Shown: positions 54,608 through 63,997 of the stretch, piece after piece | Numbering within the stretch: position 1 is the first letter of the stretch | Layout of the letters: each line of letters begins with the position of its first letter | NCBI GenBank assembly: GCA_964247085.1 | Contig: CAXTSX010000016.1 | Span: forward strand, 4,657 to 68,656 | Direction: 5' to 3' | From: JAAFHZ01 sp964247085 | GTDB taxonomy: Bacteria; Cyanobacteriota; Cyanobacteriia; Cyanobacteriales; Chamaesiphonaceae | DNA: 64,000 nucleotides | Translations under genes and position numbers: made by a program | Notes under the pieces: generated by a model | Seen by the model: the letters and a program-made list of their open reading frames with translations, nothing else | Databases searched by the model: none | What the model was told of the DNA's origin: nothing

Positions 54608-54985
54608 TTACAGCAGTCTAAAGATGAAAGGATAACGGTAAGGTTCGTTAGGGTTGGTTACAGTATGTAAAATGGCCATCACAGACCAGCCAAAATGCCA
54701 AAGGAAACCAAAAGCGACAATTGGCCAAAGGATTAAACCTAATAGCCCAAAGGTAATCAAAGACAAAAATCCATAAATACTACCAATCACAGCGGCCCAA
54801 AACCAGATATTCAGGTGAAAGTTAATTGATTCTTTGGCGTTTTGGCGCACCACTTGATCATCAGAAACAAACAAGACGGCGATCGGAGCAGCGATCGATA
54901 ACAGCGAAACGCCGATTAGGGTGAAGCCGTGACAAATTAAAGAGAGCAGAAAACGTTTAGATTTATCAGTACTAATATCAGACAT
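54608..54985 (-). CDS. DUF4870-family membrane protein
   Basis: 125 residues, three membrane helices. Family signature: CHGFTLIGVSLLSIAAPIAV at the start, VRQNAKESINFHLNIWFWAA in the middle and YRYPFIFRLL at the end. Small membrane proteins of unknown function. Monocistronic, with its own terminator. Confidence 0.85.
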   Translation of the reverse strand: MSDISTDKSKRFLLSLICHGFTLIGVSLLSIAAPIAVLFVSDDQVVRQNAKESINFHLNIWFWAAVIGSIYGFLSLITFGLLGLILWPIVAFGFLWHFGWSVMAILHTVTNPNEPYRYPFIFRLL

Positions 54986-55254
54986 TTATGTCAAGCCTCG
55001 TATTGAATTAATGGTGTGTGATCCATGCCGAGCACATCTTGACTTTAACATGAGAGATTCCCAGCCGAAATAGTAAGACTGATTCGGATGTTACCAATGT
55101 GAATAGGCGGTTTTGCCCATCTCATTAATTCAACGAATTGATTATTAAAGTTGCAAAATGTTGCTTAAAACTAAAATTATGTCGAATTTTATTCGAGCGG
55201 GTAATTTCCTGGCCTAACATGGGAAGTACAGAAGCAGGACTTAAGTGTATAGCC

Positions 55255-56289
55255 ATGATCAACAACGAACCATCCCTCGATCGCGATTGCACCACCCTGT
55301 CTCGTCATATTCTCCAACAGCTCCAGAGTTTTGACAATAACGCTCAAGACCTGAGCGCGATCATGAGCCGCATTGCTTTGGCGGGTAAGCTGATTGCGCG
55401 GCGGCTTAGTCAGGCCGGACTAATGGCCAATGCCCTGGGCTTTACCGGCGAAACAAATGTCCAGGGCGAAGAAGTTAAACAAATGGATGCCTATGCCAAC
55501 GAGGTGTTTATTACGGTCTTTCGCCAGAGCGGCTTAATCTGTCGGTTGGCCTCTGAAGAAATGGCCGAGCCTTACATAATTGACGAAAATTGTGCCCTGA
55601 GCCGCTACACTCTGCTTTACGATCCGATCGATGGCTCTTCTAACTTAGATGTGAACCTGAACGTGGGATCAATCTTTGCCATTCGCCGCCAAGATGGTGA
55701 TGCCCCAGAGGACTGGCTGCAAGACGGACGCAACCAGATCGCCGCTGGCTACATTTTGTATGGTCACAGTACTACTCTGGTCTATTCGATCGGCACTGGT
55801 GTCCACAGTTTTATTCTTGATCCCAGCTTGGGCGAATTTATTCTAGCCACCGAAAATATTCAGATTCCTGCCAATGGCAGCGTTTACAGCGTCAATGAAG
55901 GCAATTACTGGCAATGGCCAGAAGCCTACCGTGATTACATCAAGTATGTGCATCGCCATCCCGGTTACACTGCCCGTTACAGCGGTGCATTAGTGGGCGA
56001 CATGCACCGTATTTTGTTACAGGGCGGCGTATTTATTTATCCCGGCACCACCAAGAAGCCAGAAGGAAAACTAAGGTTGCTCTACGAATGCGCTCCGCTA
56101 GCCTTTTTGATCGAGCAAGCTGGCGGTCGAGCTAGCACCGGCAACCAAAATATTCTGGATGTCATACCCGACCAAATCCATACCCGGACACCATTAATCA
56201 TCGGCAGTTCTGAAGATGTTGCTCTCGTCGAATCATTTATTAACGATCTAACCAGCAAAGATCCAACAGTTTCAGTGGGGATCGGCTAG
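55255..56289 (+). CDS. fbp: Fructose-1,6-bisphosphatase class I
   Basis: 344 residues from ATG 55255 (the frame is open to 55138 but family proteins begin near the SLDRDCTTLSRHIL segment). Class I FBPase: SRIALAGKLIARRLSQAGL, substrate/metal motif LLYDPIDGSSNLDVNLNVGS, and AFLIEQAGGRAS. Works in the Calvin cycle and gluconeogenesis. First gene of fbp-tal-zwf-opcA, the cyanobacterial pentose phosphate operon. Confidence 0.95.
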   Translation: MINNEPSLDRDCTTLSRHILQQLQSFDNNAQDLSAIMSRIALAGKLIARRLSQAGLMANALGFTGETNVQGEEVKQMDAYANEVFITVFRQSGLICRLASEEMAEPYIIDENCALSRYTLLYDPIDGSSNLDVNLNVGSIFAIRRQDGDAPEDWLQDGRNQIAAGYILYGHSTTLVYSIGTGVHSFILDPSLGEFILATENIQIPANGSVYSVNEGNYWQWPEAYRDYIKYVHRHPGYTARYSGALVGDMHRILLQGGVFIYPGTTKKPEGKLRLLYECAPLAFLIEQAGGRASTGNQNILDVIPDQIHTRTPLIIGSSEDVALVESFINDLTSKDPTVSVGIG

Positions 56290-56355
56290 GGTGGAGCAAA
56301 GAGAGAAATTATCGCCAGTCTGTCTACAAATTTTCATCGATCAGGAGTTTTTGTG

Positions 56356-57504
56356 ATGGCAACCAACCACATCTTAGAAATCGAACAGCAGTTTGGCCAG
56401 AGCATCTGGATGGATAACCTCAGCCGGGATTTACTGACCTCCGGCGAGTTAACCACTCTGATCGCATCGCGTGGGGTGTTGGGGATTACTTCCAACCCAG
56501 CAATTTTTGAGAAGGCGATCGTGGGCAATGCGGTTTATGATCGCGATATTGAAGAGGGGCTGCGCACGGGTAAATCCTTAGAAGAAATTTACGAATCTTT
56601 GATATTTACCGATATTCAGATGGCTGCCGATCAACTGCTGCCGGTCTATCAAAAATCCCAGGGAGTGGATGGGTATGTCAGCATCGAAGTACCACCGACC
56701 ATTTCAGCAGATACCGCCAAAACCATTAGTGAGGCGCTGCGCTATTACCAGGCTATTAATCGCCCCAATGTGATGATTAAGATCCCCGGTACCCCGGAAG
56801 GTTTGCCCGCCGTCGAAAAAGTGATTGCCGAGGGGATCAACGTCAATGTCACTCTCCTATTTTCGGTGGAAAGCTATGTGGCCACGGCCTGGGCATATAT
56901 TCGGGGTCTAGAGGCCAGAATGGCCAAGGGCTTAGAGGTGAATAATATTTCCTCAGTGGCCAGCTTCTTCTTGAGCCGCATTGATACCAACATTGATAAG
57001 CGCTTAGATAATCTGATTACAGCCACCACTGATGAAGTGCTGCAAACCAAATTGCATGGATTGAAAGGTCAGATTGCGATCGCCAACGCCAAAGTGGCCT
57101 ACCAGGAATACAAAAAAATAATTGCCAGCGATCGCTGGCAAAAACTAGTAGCTAAAGACGCTCGCGTTCAACGGTTACTCTGGGCAAGTACTGGCACCAA
57201 AGATCCCAGCTACAGCGATGTCATGTACGTCGATGAGTTAATTGGTAATGATACAGTGAATACTCTGCCGCCCCAGACGATCGAAGCCTGCGCGGATCAT
57301 TGCGACCCAGCCGATCGGATTGAATCCGGCGTGGACGAAGCTCATCGGCTGATTGCTAGTTTGGCTGATGCCGATGTTGGCATCGACCTCGACGAAGTGA
57401 TGGAAGAATTGCTGGTGGATGGGATCGACAAGTTCATCCAGCCCTTTGTAACTTTGATGGCTAGCCTGCAAGCCAAAATTGACGCGCTCGCTACTGCTAA
57501 ATAA
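56356..57504 (+). CDS. tal: Transaldolase
   Basis: 382 residues from ATG 56356, after AGGAG at 56343-56347. TalB-like long form: LGITSNPAIFEKAI, DGYVSIEVPPTISADT, Schiff-base lysine in NVMIKIPGTPEGLPA, and NVTLLFSVESYVATAWAYI. C-terminal extension with VGIDLDEVMEELLVDGIDKF. Connects the oxidative pentose phosphate pathway to glycolysis. Second gene of the operon; zwf begins 18 bp after its stop. Confidence 0.95.
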   Translation: MATNHILEIEQQFGQSIWMDNLSRDLLTSGELTTLIASRGVLGITSNPAIFEKAIVGNAVYDRDIEEGLRTGKSLEEIYESLIFTDIQMAADQLLPVYQKSQGVDGYVSIEVPPTISADTAKTISEALRYYQAINRPNVMIKIPGTPEGLPAVEKVIAEGINVNVTLLFSVESYVATAWAYIRGLEARMAKGLEVNNISSVASFFLSRIDTNIDKRLDNLITATTDEVLQTKLHGLKGQIAIANAKVAYQEYKKIIASDRWQKLVAKDARVQRLLWASTGTKDPSYSDVMYVDELIGNDTVNTLPPQTIEACADHCDPADRIESGVDEAHRLIASLADADVGIDLDEVMEELLVDGIDKFIQPFVTLMASLQAKIDALATAK

Positions 57505-57522
57505 TTAAATATCTTCTCTTCT

Positions 57523-59052
57523 ATGACATCATTATTGACCAATCCCCTCCGGGTCGGACTCCGCCAGGAAAAATTACCAGAGCCGCAGATTATCGTAATT
57601 TTTGGTGCTTCTGGGGACTTAACCCAGCGCAAATTGGTACCAGCCATCTATCAAATGAAGCTCGATCGACGGATGCCCCCCGAAATTACGATCGTGGGGG
57701 TCGCCAGACGGGACTGGAGCCACGAGTATTTCCGTGAACATCTAAAAAAAGGCGTAGAAGAGTTCGGCGATGGCATTAAAAATGAAGAGGCTTGGGAGGA
57801 TTTTGCCCAAGGGCTTTATTACTGTCCTGGCGATATCGACAAACCAGAAAGTTACCAACGGCTGAAAGCTTTTTTGGGTGAATTGGATGAGAAACGACAA
57901 ACTAAGGGAAATCGGGTCTTTTATCTTTCGGTATCACCGAACTTTTTCCCCGAGGCGATCGAACAACTGGGCGAAGCCGGAATGCTTAACGATCCCGATA
58001 AGCAAAGGTTGGTGATTGAAAAACCCTTTGGCCGGGACTTAAACTCAGCGCAAAATCTCAACCAGGTAGTGCAGAAAGTCTGCAAAGAAAAACAGGTTTA
58101 TCGCATTGATCACTATCTAGGTAAAGAAACCGTCCAAAACCTGTTGGTCTTCCGGTTTGCCAATGCCATCTTTGAGCCCCTCTGGAATCGTCACTACATC
58201 GACCATGTCCAGATTACAGTGGCCGAAACCGTCGGGGTGGAAGATCGGGCGGGCTACTATGAATCGGCAGGGGCGCTGCGGGACATGCTTCAAAACCATT
58301 TGATGCAGACTTTTTGTTTGACAGCCATGGAAGCGCCCAATTCCTTGGATGCCGATAGCATTCGTACCGAGAAGCTGAAAGTCTTGCAAGCAACCCACTT
58401 AGCCGATCTGCAAAACCTGGATCGCTGTGCCGTGCGTGGTCAGTACACAGCTGGTTCCATGAAGGGTAAAGAAGTGTCTGGTTATCGCGAGGAACCTGGA
58501 GTGGCGGCTGATTCTAATACACCCACTTATGTATCAATGAAGTTCTCGATCGATAACTGGCGCTGGCAAGGGGTGCCTTTTTACTTGCGTACTGGCAAGC
58601 GGATGCCCAAGAAGGTTTCGGAGATTGCCATTCAGTTTAAACAAGTCCCTTGGTTGATTTTTCAATCGGCAGCTAAACAGGCTAACCCCAACGTGCTGGT
58701 GCTGCAAATTTACCCGGACGAAGGGATCTCCATGCGCTTTGAAGCCAAAATGCCCGGACCCGACCTGCGCACCCGCACCGTCGATATGGATTTTGGCTAC
58801 GGCTCTAGCTTTGGGGTGAAAAGCTCCGACGCTTACGATCGACTGTTGTTAGACTGTATGTTAGGCGACCAAACCCTCTTCACCCGCGCCGACGAAGTAG
58901 AAGAAGCCTGGCGCATCGTTACTCCGGCGTTATCCGCCTGGGAATCCGATCGCAACCCTAATAATATGCCGACTTACCCAGCTGGAACTTGGGAGCCGAT
59001 CGAAGCAGAACTGTTACTTAACCAAGATGGCCGTCGGTGGCGTCGGATTTAA
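57523..59052 (+). CDS. zwf: Glucose-6-phosphate 1-dehydrogenase
   Basis: 509 residues. NADP site IFGASGDLTQRKL, active-site RIDHYLGKETVQN and C-terminal substrate site (LRTGKRMPKKVSEIAIQFK). First enzyme of the oxidative pentose phosphate pathway, active in the dark. Redox control by thioredoxin in cyanobacteria is mediated with OpcA, encoded 16 bp downstream. Confidence 0.96.
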   Translation: MTSLLTNPLRVGLRQEKLPEPQIIVIFGASGDLTQRKLVPAIYQMKLDRRMPPEITIVGVARRDWSHEYFREHLKKGVEEFGDGIKNEEAWEDFAQGLYYCPGDIDKPESYQRLKAFLGELDEKRQTKGNRVFYLSVSPNFFPEAIEQLGEAGMLNDPDKQRLVIEKPFGRDLNSAQNLNQVVQKVCKEKQVYRIDHYLGKETVQNLLVFRFANAIFEPLWNRHYIDHVQITVAETVGVEDRAGYYESAGALRDMLQNHLMQTFCLTAMEAPNSLDADSIRTEKLKVLQATHLADLQNLDRCAVRGQYTAGSMKGKEVSGYREEPGVAADSNTPTYVSMKFSIDNWRWQGVPFYLRTGKRMPKKVSEIAIQFKQVPWLIFQSAAKQANPNVLVLQIYPDEGISMRFEAKMPGPDLRTRTVDMDFGYGSSFGVKSSDAYDRLLLDCMLGDQTLFTRADEVEEAWRIVTPALSAWESDRNPNNMPTYPAGTWEPIEAELLLNQDGRRWRRI

Positions 59053-59068
59053 CCCCCTATTTGAAACT

Positions 59069-60397
59069 ATGACTACAATCATTCAAGCTTTGCCAGTAGT
59101 GCGGTTACTATCTCCCAAGGGGATTGCGGTTGATGCCATCACTACTGAATTAAACGACCTGTGGCAGAATTCGGCAGACACAGCGGTACGGGCATCGACC
59201 TTCACTTTAATTGTCTACGAACCAGAACCAATTCAACATTTGCTGACCGTAATTGGATTCTACGATGGTCCGATCGATGGCATCATGGGACCGCTGACCA
59301 GAGAAGCGTTGTTCAATGCCCAAAAAGCCTATGATTTGCCCAAAACTGGCCGTGCCGATGAAACCACTTTTACCAAGCTAAAGGAAGTCTATTTAGCCGC
59401 TAGTAAACAGGGCATTACCCCCACCCCTGCCGAACAAAACTACCGCGCTGCTGATGCGATCGCTCAAGCCAATCCTTGTCGGATTATTGCCCTGTGCGAG
59501 ACTGTGGAGGCCGAACAAACGCTGCAAGCTCAAGTAGCGGCCTATTGTCCCATCAAAAAGCAACACCAAAGCCGGATGGTTTGTTGCGAATATATTACGC
59601 TGGCGGGCTCCTCCACGGCATTAGAAAACTATAGCGACTCGATCCAAGAACTATTAATTCCAGAACTACCTCAATTTTTATGGTGGAAAGGTACCCCCGG
59701 TCATGATCGCGAGTTGTTTTTGAGTTTAGCTAACAAAGTTAACCATGTCATTTTAGATTCAGCAACTTTCGCCAACTCTGCCGCCGATCTGCAACAAGTC
59801 CCCGGACTATTGGCTCATAACTTGCCCCTAGTCGATATCAACTGGCAACGAATCGCTCCCTGGCAAGAACTTACCGCAGCTACCTTTGATCCCCCCGAAC
59901 GCCGTCGATCGATCATGGAGATTGATGAGGTGGAAGTAAACTTTGAACGGGGTAGCTCCGCGCAAGCTTGGCTATATTTAGCTTGGCTGGCCGGGCGTTT
60001 GGGTTGGACTCCCACTGGTTATAGCCATGAAGGCGGTGACTATAATTTGCGCAAAATTAGCTTTCAATCTAGCACTGGTCGCGAAGTGAGAGCGGAACTC
60101 GCCAGTATGCCCTTAGCCGAAGTAGGCGATGTAGTGGGCGATCTAATGGGCATTAAGTTGTCTTCTACTAATCCCAATGCCAACTGTGCCACGATTCTTT
60201 GCTCGGAAACAGCCGGTTGTATGCAGATGGAACTAAAGGGAGGAGCACAGGCTTGTCAAGTAGAACAGGTCAATTCCCTCTCCGATCAAAATGCGGAGCA
60301 GTTAGTAAGTACCTATTTCAGTCGATCGGGTCACGATTGGTTGTATGAGGAAACCATGAATATATTAGGTCAAATTTTGACATTAGTGGTGAACTGA
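59069..60397 (+). CDS. opcA: Glucose-6-phosphate dehydrogenase assembly protein OpcA with peptidoglycan-binding-like domain
   Basis: 442 residues from ATG 59069 (the frame is open to 59027). Allosteric activator and redox partner of Zwf. Residues about 50-110 form a PG_binding_1-like module (LLTVIGFYDGPIDGIMGPLT, REALFNAQKAYDLPKTG), which is often present in cyanobacterial OpcA; the OpcA domain proper follows (LPQFLWWKGTPGHDRELF and WLYLAWLAGRLGWTP). A Uma2 gene starts 2 bp after its stop. Confidence 0.93.
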   Translation: MTTIIQALPVVRLLSPKGIAVDAITTELNDLWQNSADTAVRASTFTLIVYEPEPIQHLLTVIGFYDGPIDGIMGPLTREALFNAQKAYDLPKTGRADETTFTKLKEVYLAASKQGITPTPAEQNYRAADAIAQANPCRIIALCETVEAEQTLQAQVAAYCPIKKQHQSRMVCCEYITLAGSSTALENYSDSIQELLIPELPQFLWWKGTPGHDRELFLSLANKVNHVILDSATFANSAADLQQVPGLLAHNLPLVDINWQRIAPWQELTAATFDPPERRRSIMEIDEVEVNFERGSSAQAWLYLAWLAGRLGWTPTGYSHEGGDYNLRKISFQSSTGREVRAELASMPLAEVGDVVGDLMGIKLSSTNPNANCATILCSETAGCMQMELKGGAQACQVEQVNSLSDQNAEQLVSTYFSRSGHDWLYEETMNILGQILTLVVN

Positions 60398-60399
60398 AG

Positions 60400-61044
60400 A
60401 TGAGTAGCTTGCAAACCAAAGTTATCTTCGATACTTGGCAAACAGCTACTTGGGATGAGTATATGCAGGTGCTTGGCGATCGACAGTCTCCGAAGGTCAA
60501 GCACTATTATCGGGATGGGCAATGGCGCATTGAAATGGTACCAATTGGAAATGATCATGCTAGAGACCACGCAGTAGTGATGCTGGCAGTGAGTTTATAC
60601 GCCACTTTTCGTGGTATTGACTTCAATGGCATGGACAATTGTAGTTATCGGCGAGTGGGTTATCAAGAAGCACAACCCGATGCTTCTTATTACTTAGCTG
60701 AACAGGCTGATACGGTACCCTATGGCACGTCAATTATTGATCTAGAACGCTATGCACCGCCAAATTTGGTAATTGAAGTAGCCAACACTTCTCTGGCTGA
60801 TGATAAAGGTGAGAAGCGCATTTTATACGAAGATTTGGGTGTACAAGAGTATTGGATTATCGACGTGCAGAAGGTGCAAGTAATTGCTTTTGCGATGCAA
60901 GATGGTGGTAGCAAACGGATTATTGAGTCGATCGTGCTGCCTGGTTTGGCGATCGCCACTTTGAATGAGGCTTTTCGACGGACTCGTGATATGAATCAAC
61001 GGTTGGTAACCAGCTGGCTGATGGAGCAATTTCAGCAGTCTTAG
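60400..61044 (+). CDS. Uma2-family (DUF820) restriction-endonuclease-like protein
   Basis: 214 residues. PD-(D/E)XK-type fold with the Uma2 signatures YQEAQPDASYYL, NLVIEVANTSLADDKGEKR and EDLGVQEYWIIDVQ. Multi-copy family in cyanobacteria; function unknown, sometimes mobile. It starts 2 bp after opcA and so appears appended to the pentose phosphate operon, with which it has no known link. Confidence 0.88.
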   Translation: MSSLQTKVIFDTWQTATWDEYMQVLGDRQSPKVKHYYRDGQWRIEMVPIGNDHARDHAVVMLAVSLYATFRGIDFNGMDNCSYRRVGYQEAQPDASYYLAEQADTVPYGTSIIDLERYAPPNLVIEVANTSLADDKGEKRILYEDLGVQEYWIIDVQKVQVIAFAMQDGGSKRIIESIVLPGLAIATLNEAFRRTRDMNQRLVTSWLMEQFQQS

Positions 61045-61520
61045 TTTCAACGTCAGGTTTCTCTTTGTAGCGACTCAAAGCGAACGTCTTAACAAAATAT
61101 TGCTTACAAGCTTAAAAGAGCACAGGATTCTAAAGTGCGTAGAAGAATAATCCCATGGTTTTGAAAATAAGCTACGTCATCGAATAAATCTTGGAGACAA
61201 AAATAAAGTTATTTTTTCATAGTGCCTTCTCATCACCAGCGAAGAGTTTAAAGCATTTATGAAATGCTCGTTTCCAAGAAAAAGTAACATATTTTACATA
61301 AGTATTAGTAATAAGTTTTATATAAAGAACTAGGATTTTATAATATGTGTGCCAGAATAGCTTTATAGATTTTAAAATAATTTCTAGTTACACCATACGT
61401 TAAATAATTTTCAAGGTGTGACGACAAAAGGATTAAACATCAGTTAAATAATTGTGCTTCGAGATCGATCGGTAGTCTAGATAAAAGTTCTTCATCTGCT
61501 ACGGCAGGCAAGAGGAAAAG
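61045..61520. other. AT-rich intergenic region before the RiPP-like locus
   Basis: 476 bp with no gene and low GC (61100-61440), unlike the flanking genes. It should carry the promoter of the protease gene; AAGAGGAAAAG just before 61521 is its ribosome site. No hairpin or riboswitch was recognised. Confidence 0.5.
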
Positions 61521-63419
61521 ATGATGGCAACACCGCTCCAGCTAAAATCACTCTGGAATGACTCTCTAGGCCATCCTGGCGTATGCATTGCTGTACTTGA
61601 TGGCTCCATCGATCAGTCTCATCCCTGCTTTGTAGGAGCTAATCTTACTCTGCTTCCAACCCTAGTTTCTGGTATTGCGGAACGAGGTTCTGCATCCCAG
61701 CATGGAACTCATATTGCCAGCGTCATCTTTGGTCAACACAACAGCTCCATTCAAGGAATTGCTCCCCATTGTCGAGGTTTGATCGTACCTATATTTGCTG
61801 ATGGGAGAGAAGAGATTGCTCCTTGCTCCCAGATAGATCTCGCCAGGGCGATTACACAAGCAGTTGAGCAGGGAGCTAATGTCATCAACATCAGTGGCGG
61901 TCAGTTGACTACATCAGCTGAGTCTGACCAATTACTGGCTAATGCCGTCCGTTTGTGCCAAGAGAATAACGTTCTTATTGTGGCAGCTGCGGGTAACGAT
62001 GGCTGTGATTGTCTTCATCTTCCGGCGGCGCTTGAGTCAGTACTGGCGGTGGGGGCAATGGATATCCGAGGACATCCAATCGGGTTTAGTAATTGGGGCG
62101 AAGCTTACCAAAACCAAGGCATTCTCGCTCTCGGTGAAAATATCCTGGGTGCCATTCCTGGAGGTGAAACTGCGGCTAAAACGGGAACTAGTTTTGCAAC
62201 TCCGATCGTATCGGGCATTGTTGCTCTGTTATTGAGTATTCAACAGCAACGAGGGGAAAAACTCGATCCCCATGCTATTCGTAACGCCATTCTCCAGAGT
62301 GCCTTACCCTGCGATCGATCAAAGGGGTTAGATAGCCGTCGCTGTCTAGTTGGAAGTCTGAATATTCCTGGGGCATACGCCCTAATTACCAAAGGAGAAA
62401 TCAAGCAAATGACAAATCACAACCTAGAGGAAGTCACGATGCAACCCAGTGAAGCTAACAATGCGATCGCACAACTTCAACCGAGTGAAGTGATTAATAG
62501 TTTGGCACAACCCCTTTCTCATTCAATCGAGGCAAATCAGATGATGCTAACTCCCAGCCATCAAACGAATACTGCTGTTATTCCTTCTGAATGCGCTTCT
62601 TGCGGTGAAAGTAGTGAAGATGTTGCCAGTAGCAAAGGTAATGAAGAAGGTGGTGGTAGAAAAATTAAGATGGTTTATGCTTTGGGAGAACTGGGAACTG
62701 ACTTTGGAACCCAAGCCCGTCAAGATTCGTTTACCCAAGCCATGCAAGGGACTAATTTGCTGGACTATTTCGATCAGAATCCTTGGGAGGCACAATCGCT
62801 GATTTGGACGCTGAACTTGGATACTACGCCCATCTACGCGATTATGCCTACTGGTTCTTATGCCGATGTTACTTATGAGCGACTGCGCTCTTTCCTTCGT
62901 GACGCAAATATCGAGCGGGTTTCAATGCCAGGCTATTTAACAGGCACGATAAGACTGATGTCAGGGCAAACCGTCCCGATCGTGGTTCCAGAAATGCGCG
63001 GAATGTATGGATGGTCGGTTGCCGCATTAATAGAAAATTTAAGACAAGCCTATCCAGCAGGTCCTTCAGTAGAAGATTATGGCAATAAGATTCGAGAATA
63101 TTTGGAGCGGATCTATTACGAATTTCGCAATCTCGGTGTGACACCCCAGGAACGGGCGCTAAACTTCTCTGCTACCAATGCTTTCCAGCTGGCAGATGTG
63201 ATGTCTACTGGCACTGCTGCTGATATTGGACTGGACACCATTACCGTAGAGAAGAGTCCTATCTGTCGTCCCGATTCCGATTGCTACGACGTGAAATTGC
63301 AGTTTTTCAATCTACAAGATAGTCGCAGAGCTGGAAAAGTCTACCGATTCACGGTTGATGTTAGTGATGTCCTTCCTGTCTCGATCGGAAGATTACGTTC
63401 TTGGTCTGTTGCCAGTTAG
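61521..63419 (+). CDS. PatA/PatG-type subtilisin protease of RiPP (cyanobactin-like) maturation
   Basis: 632 residues, ATG 61521 (a second ATG at 61524). Residues 1-285: S8 protease with Asp27 (AVLDGSID), His61 (QHGTHIAS), oxyanion Asn159 (AAAGNDG) and Ser224 (KTGTSFATP). Residues about 290-375: low-complexity linker. Residues about 378-632: the C-terminal domain typical of PatA and PatG (MVYALGELGTDFGTQARQDS, QSLIWTLNLDTTPIYAIMPT, ALNFSATNAFQLADV, RPDSDCYDVKLQFF). PatG's N-terminal oxidase is absent, so PatA-like. In cyanobactins PatA removes the leader. Two tandem Cys-rich peptide genes follow at 95 bp. No YcaO cyclodehydratase is visible within the window. Confidence 0.9.
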   Translation: MMATPLQLKSLWNDSLGHPGVCIAVLDGSIDQSHPCFVGANLTLLPTLVSGIAERGSASQHGTHIASVIFGQHNSSIQGIAPHCRGLIVPIFADGREEIAPCSQIDLARAITQAVEQGANVINISGGQLTTSAESDQLLANAVRLCQENNVLIVAAAGNDGCDCLHLPAALESVLAVGAMDIRGHPIGFSNWGEAYQNQGILALGENILGAIPGGETAAKTGTSFATPIVSGIVALLLSIQQQRGEKLDPHAIRNAILQSALPCDRSKGLDSRRCLVGSLNIPGAYALITKGEIKQMTNHNLEEVTMQPSEANNAIAQLQPSEVINSLAQPLSHSIEANQMMLTPSHQTNTAVIPSECASCGESSEDVASSKGNEEGGGRKIKMVYALGELGTDFGTQARQDSFTQAMQGTNLLDYFDQNPWEAQSLIWTLNLDTTPIYAIMPTGSYADVTYERLRSFLRDANIERVSMPGYLTGTIRLMSGQTVPIVVPEMRGMYGWSVAALIENLRQAYPAGPSVEDYGNKIREYLERIYYEFRNLGVTPQERALNFSATNAFQLADVMSTGTAADIGLDTITVEKSPICRPDSDCYDVKLQFFNLQDSRRAGKVYRFTVDVSDVLPVSIGRLRSWSVAS

Positions 63420-63467
63420 CCAACACAAGCCAAACACGTCCCGTAAACTAGCAGAAAGTGTTTAACT

Positions 63468-63997
63468 AATGCTCAAAACTACAAATCAAACCTTGAAAAT
63501 CAGGAAAAATAATCATGAAACTTCCTATGCAAGTAGCACCCGTTCAAAGAAATGTTGGTTCTGCCCGTTACGCCATGAGTGACGGAATTAAGCCCAGTGA
63601 AAATCTGTGTTCATGTCATTTCAGATTCCTTGCCTGTGTTGTGAATTGGGATAATTGTCCAAGCGGTTACCACGCGACATGCTCCCCGGGAATAAGTGGG
63701 TGTTGGTGTCATTGCTGCAAAGAAGGGGGGGAATGCTTTGGAGATTACCCCTAAAAAGAATTACCTAGTTCAAAAATCTGGGAATTACGACAACTTTTTA
63801 AAGCAGAGTAGATTTCAACTGACATAAATCTGCAGGACATATTGGGCGAATGCTCAAAACCACAAATCAAACCTTGAAAATCAGGAGAAATAATCATGAA
63901 ACTTCCCATGCAAGTAGCACCTATTCAAAGAAATGTTGGTTCTGCCCGGTACGCCATGAGTAGTGGAATTAAGCCCAGTGAAAATCTGTGTTCATGT
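63468..63997 (+). repeat. Direct repeat of precursor leader plus upstream region
   Basis: Unit 1 at 63468-63616 and unit 2 at 63849-63997, 381 bp apart with no insertions; 140 of 149 bases agree by my count. Each unit has 47 bp of upstream sequence including the ribosome site and then 102 bp of leader. The similarity ends abruptly after the CSC codons. Confidence 0.85.
63515..63754 (+). CDS. Candidate RiPP precursor peptide 1 (79 aa, Cys-rich core)
   Basis: ATG 63515, AGGA upstream. Residues 1-34 are a leader nearly identical to the second copy: MKLPMQVAPVQRNVGSARYA, then a GIKPS motif (24-28) and CSC at 32-34. Residues 35-79 are the variable part, with eight cysteines (LAC, DNC, ATC, SGC, WC, HCC, GEC) and Gly/Trp/His, ending in FGDYP. 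GIKPS resembles the G(L/V)E(A/P)S sequence cleaved by PatA in cyanobactin precursors, but the LAELSEE element is absent. The mature product and its modifications are unknown; a Cys-rich, disulfide- or thioether-bridged peptide is possible. Confidence 0.7.
   Translation: MKLPMQVAPVQRNVGSARYAMSDGIKPSENLCSCHFRFLACVVNWDNCPSGYHATCSPGISGCWCHCCKEGGECFGDYP

Noticed and set aside
61521..63419. Calling the locus a canonical cyanobactin cluster
   Set aside because: The precursors lack the LAELSEE element and AYD-type C-terminal signals, and no YcaO heterocyclase is visible.
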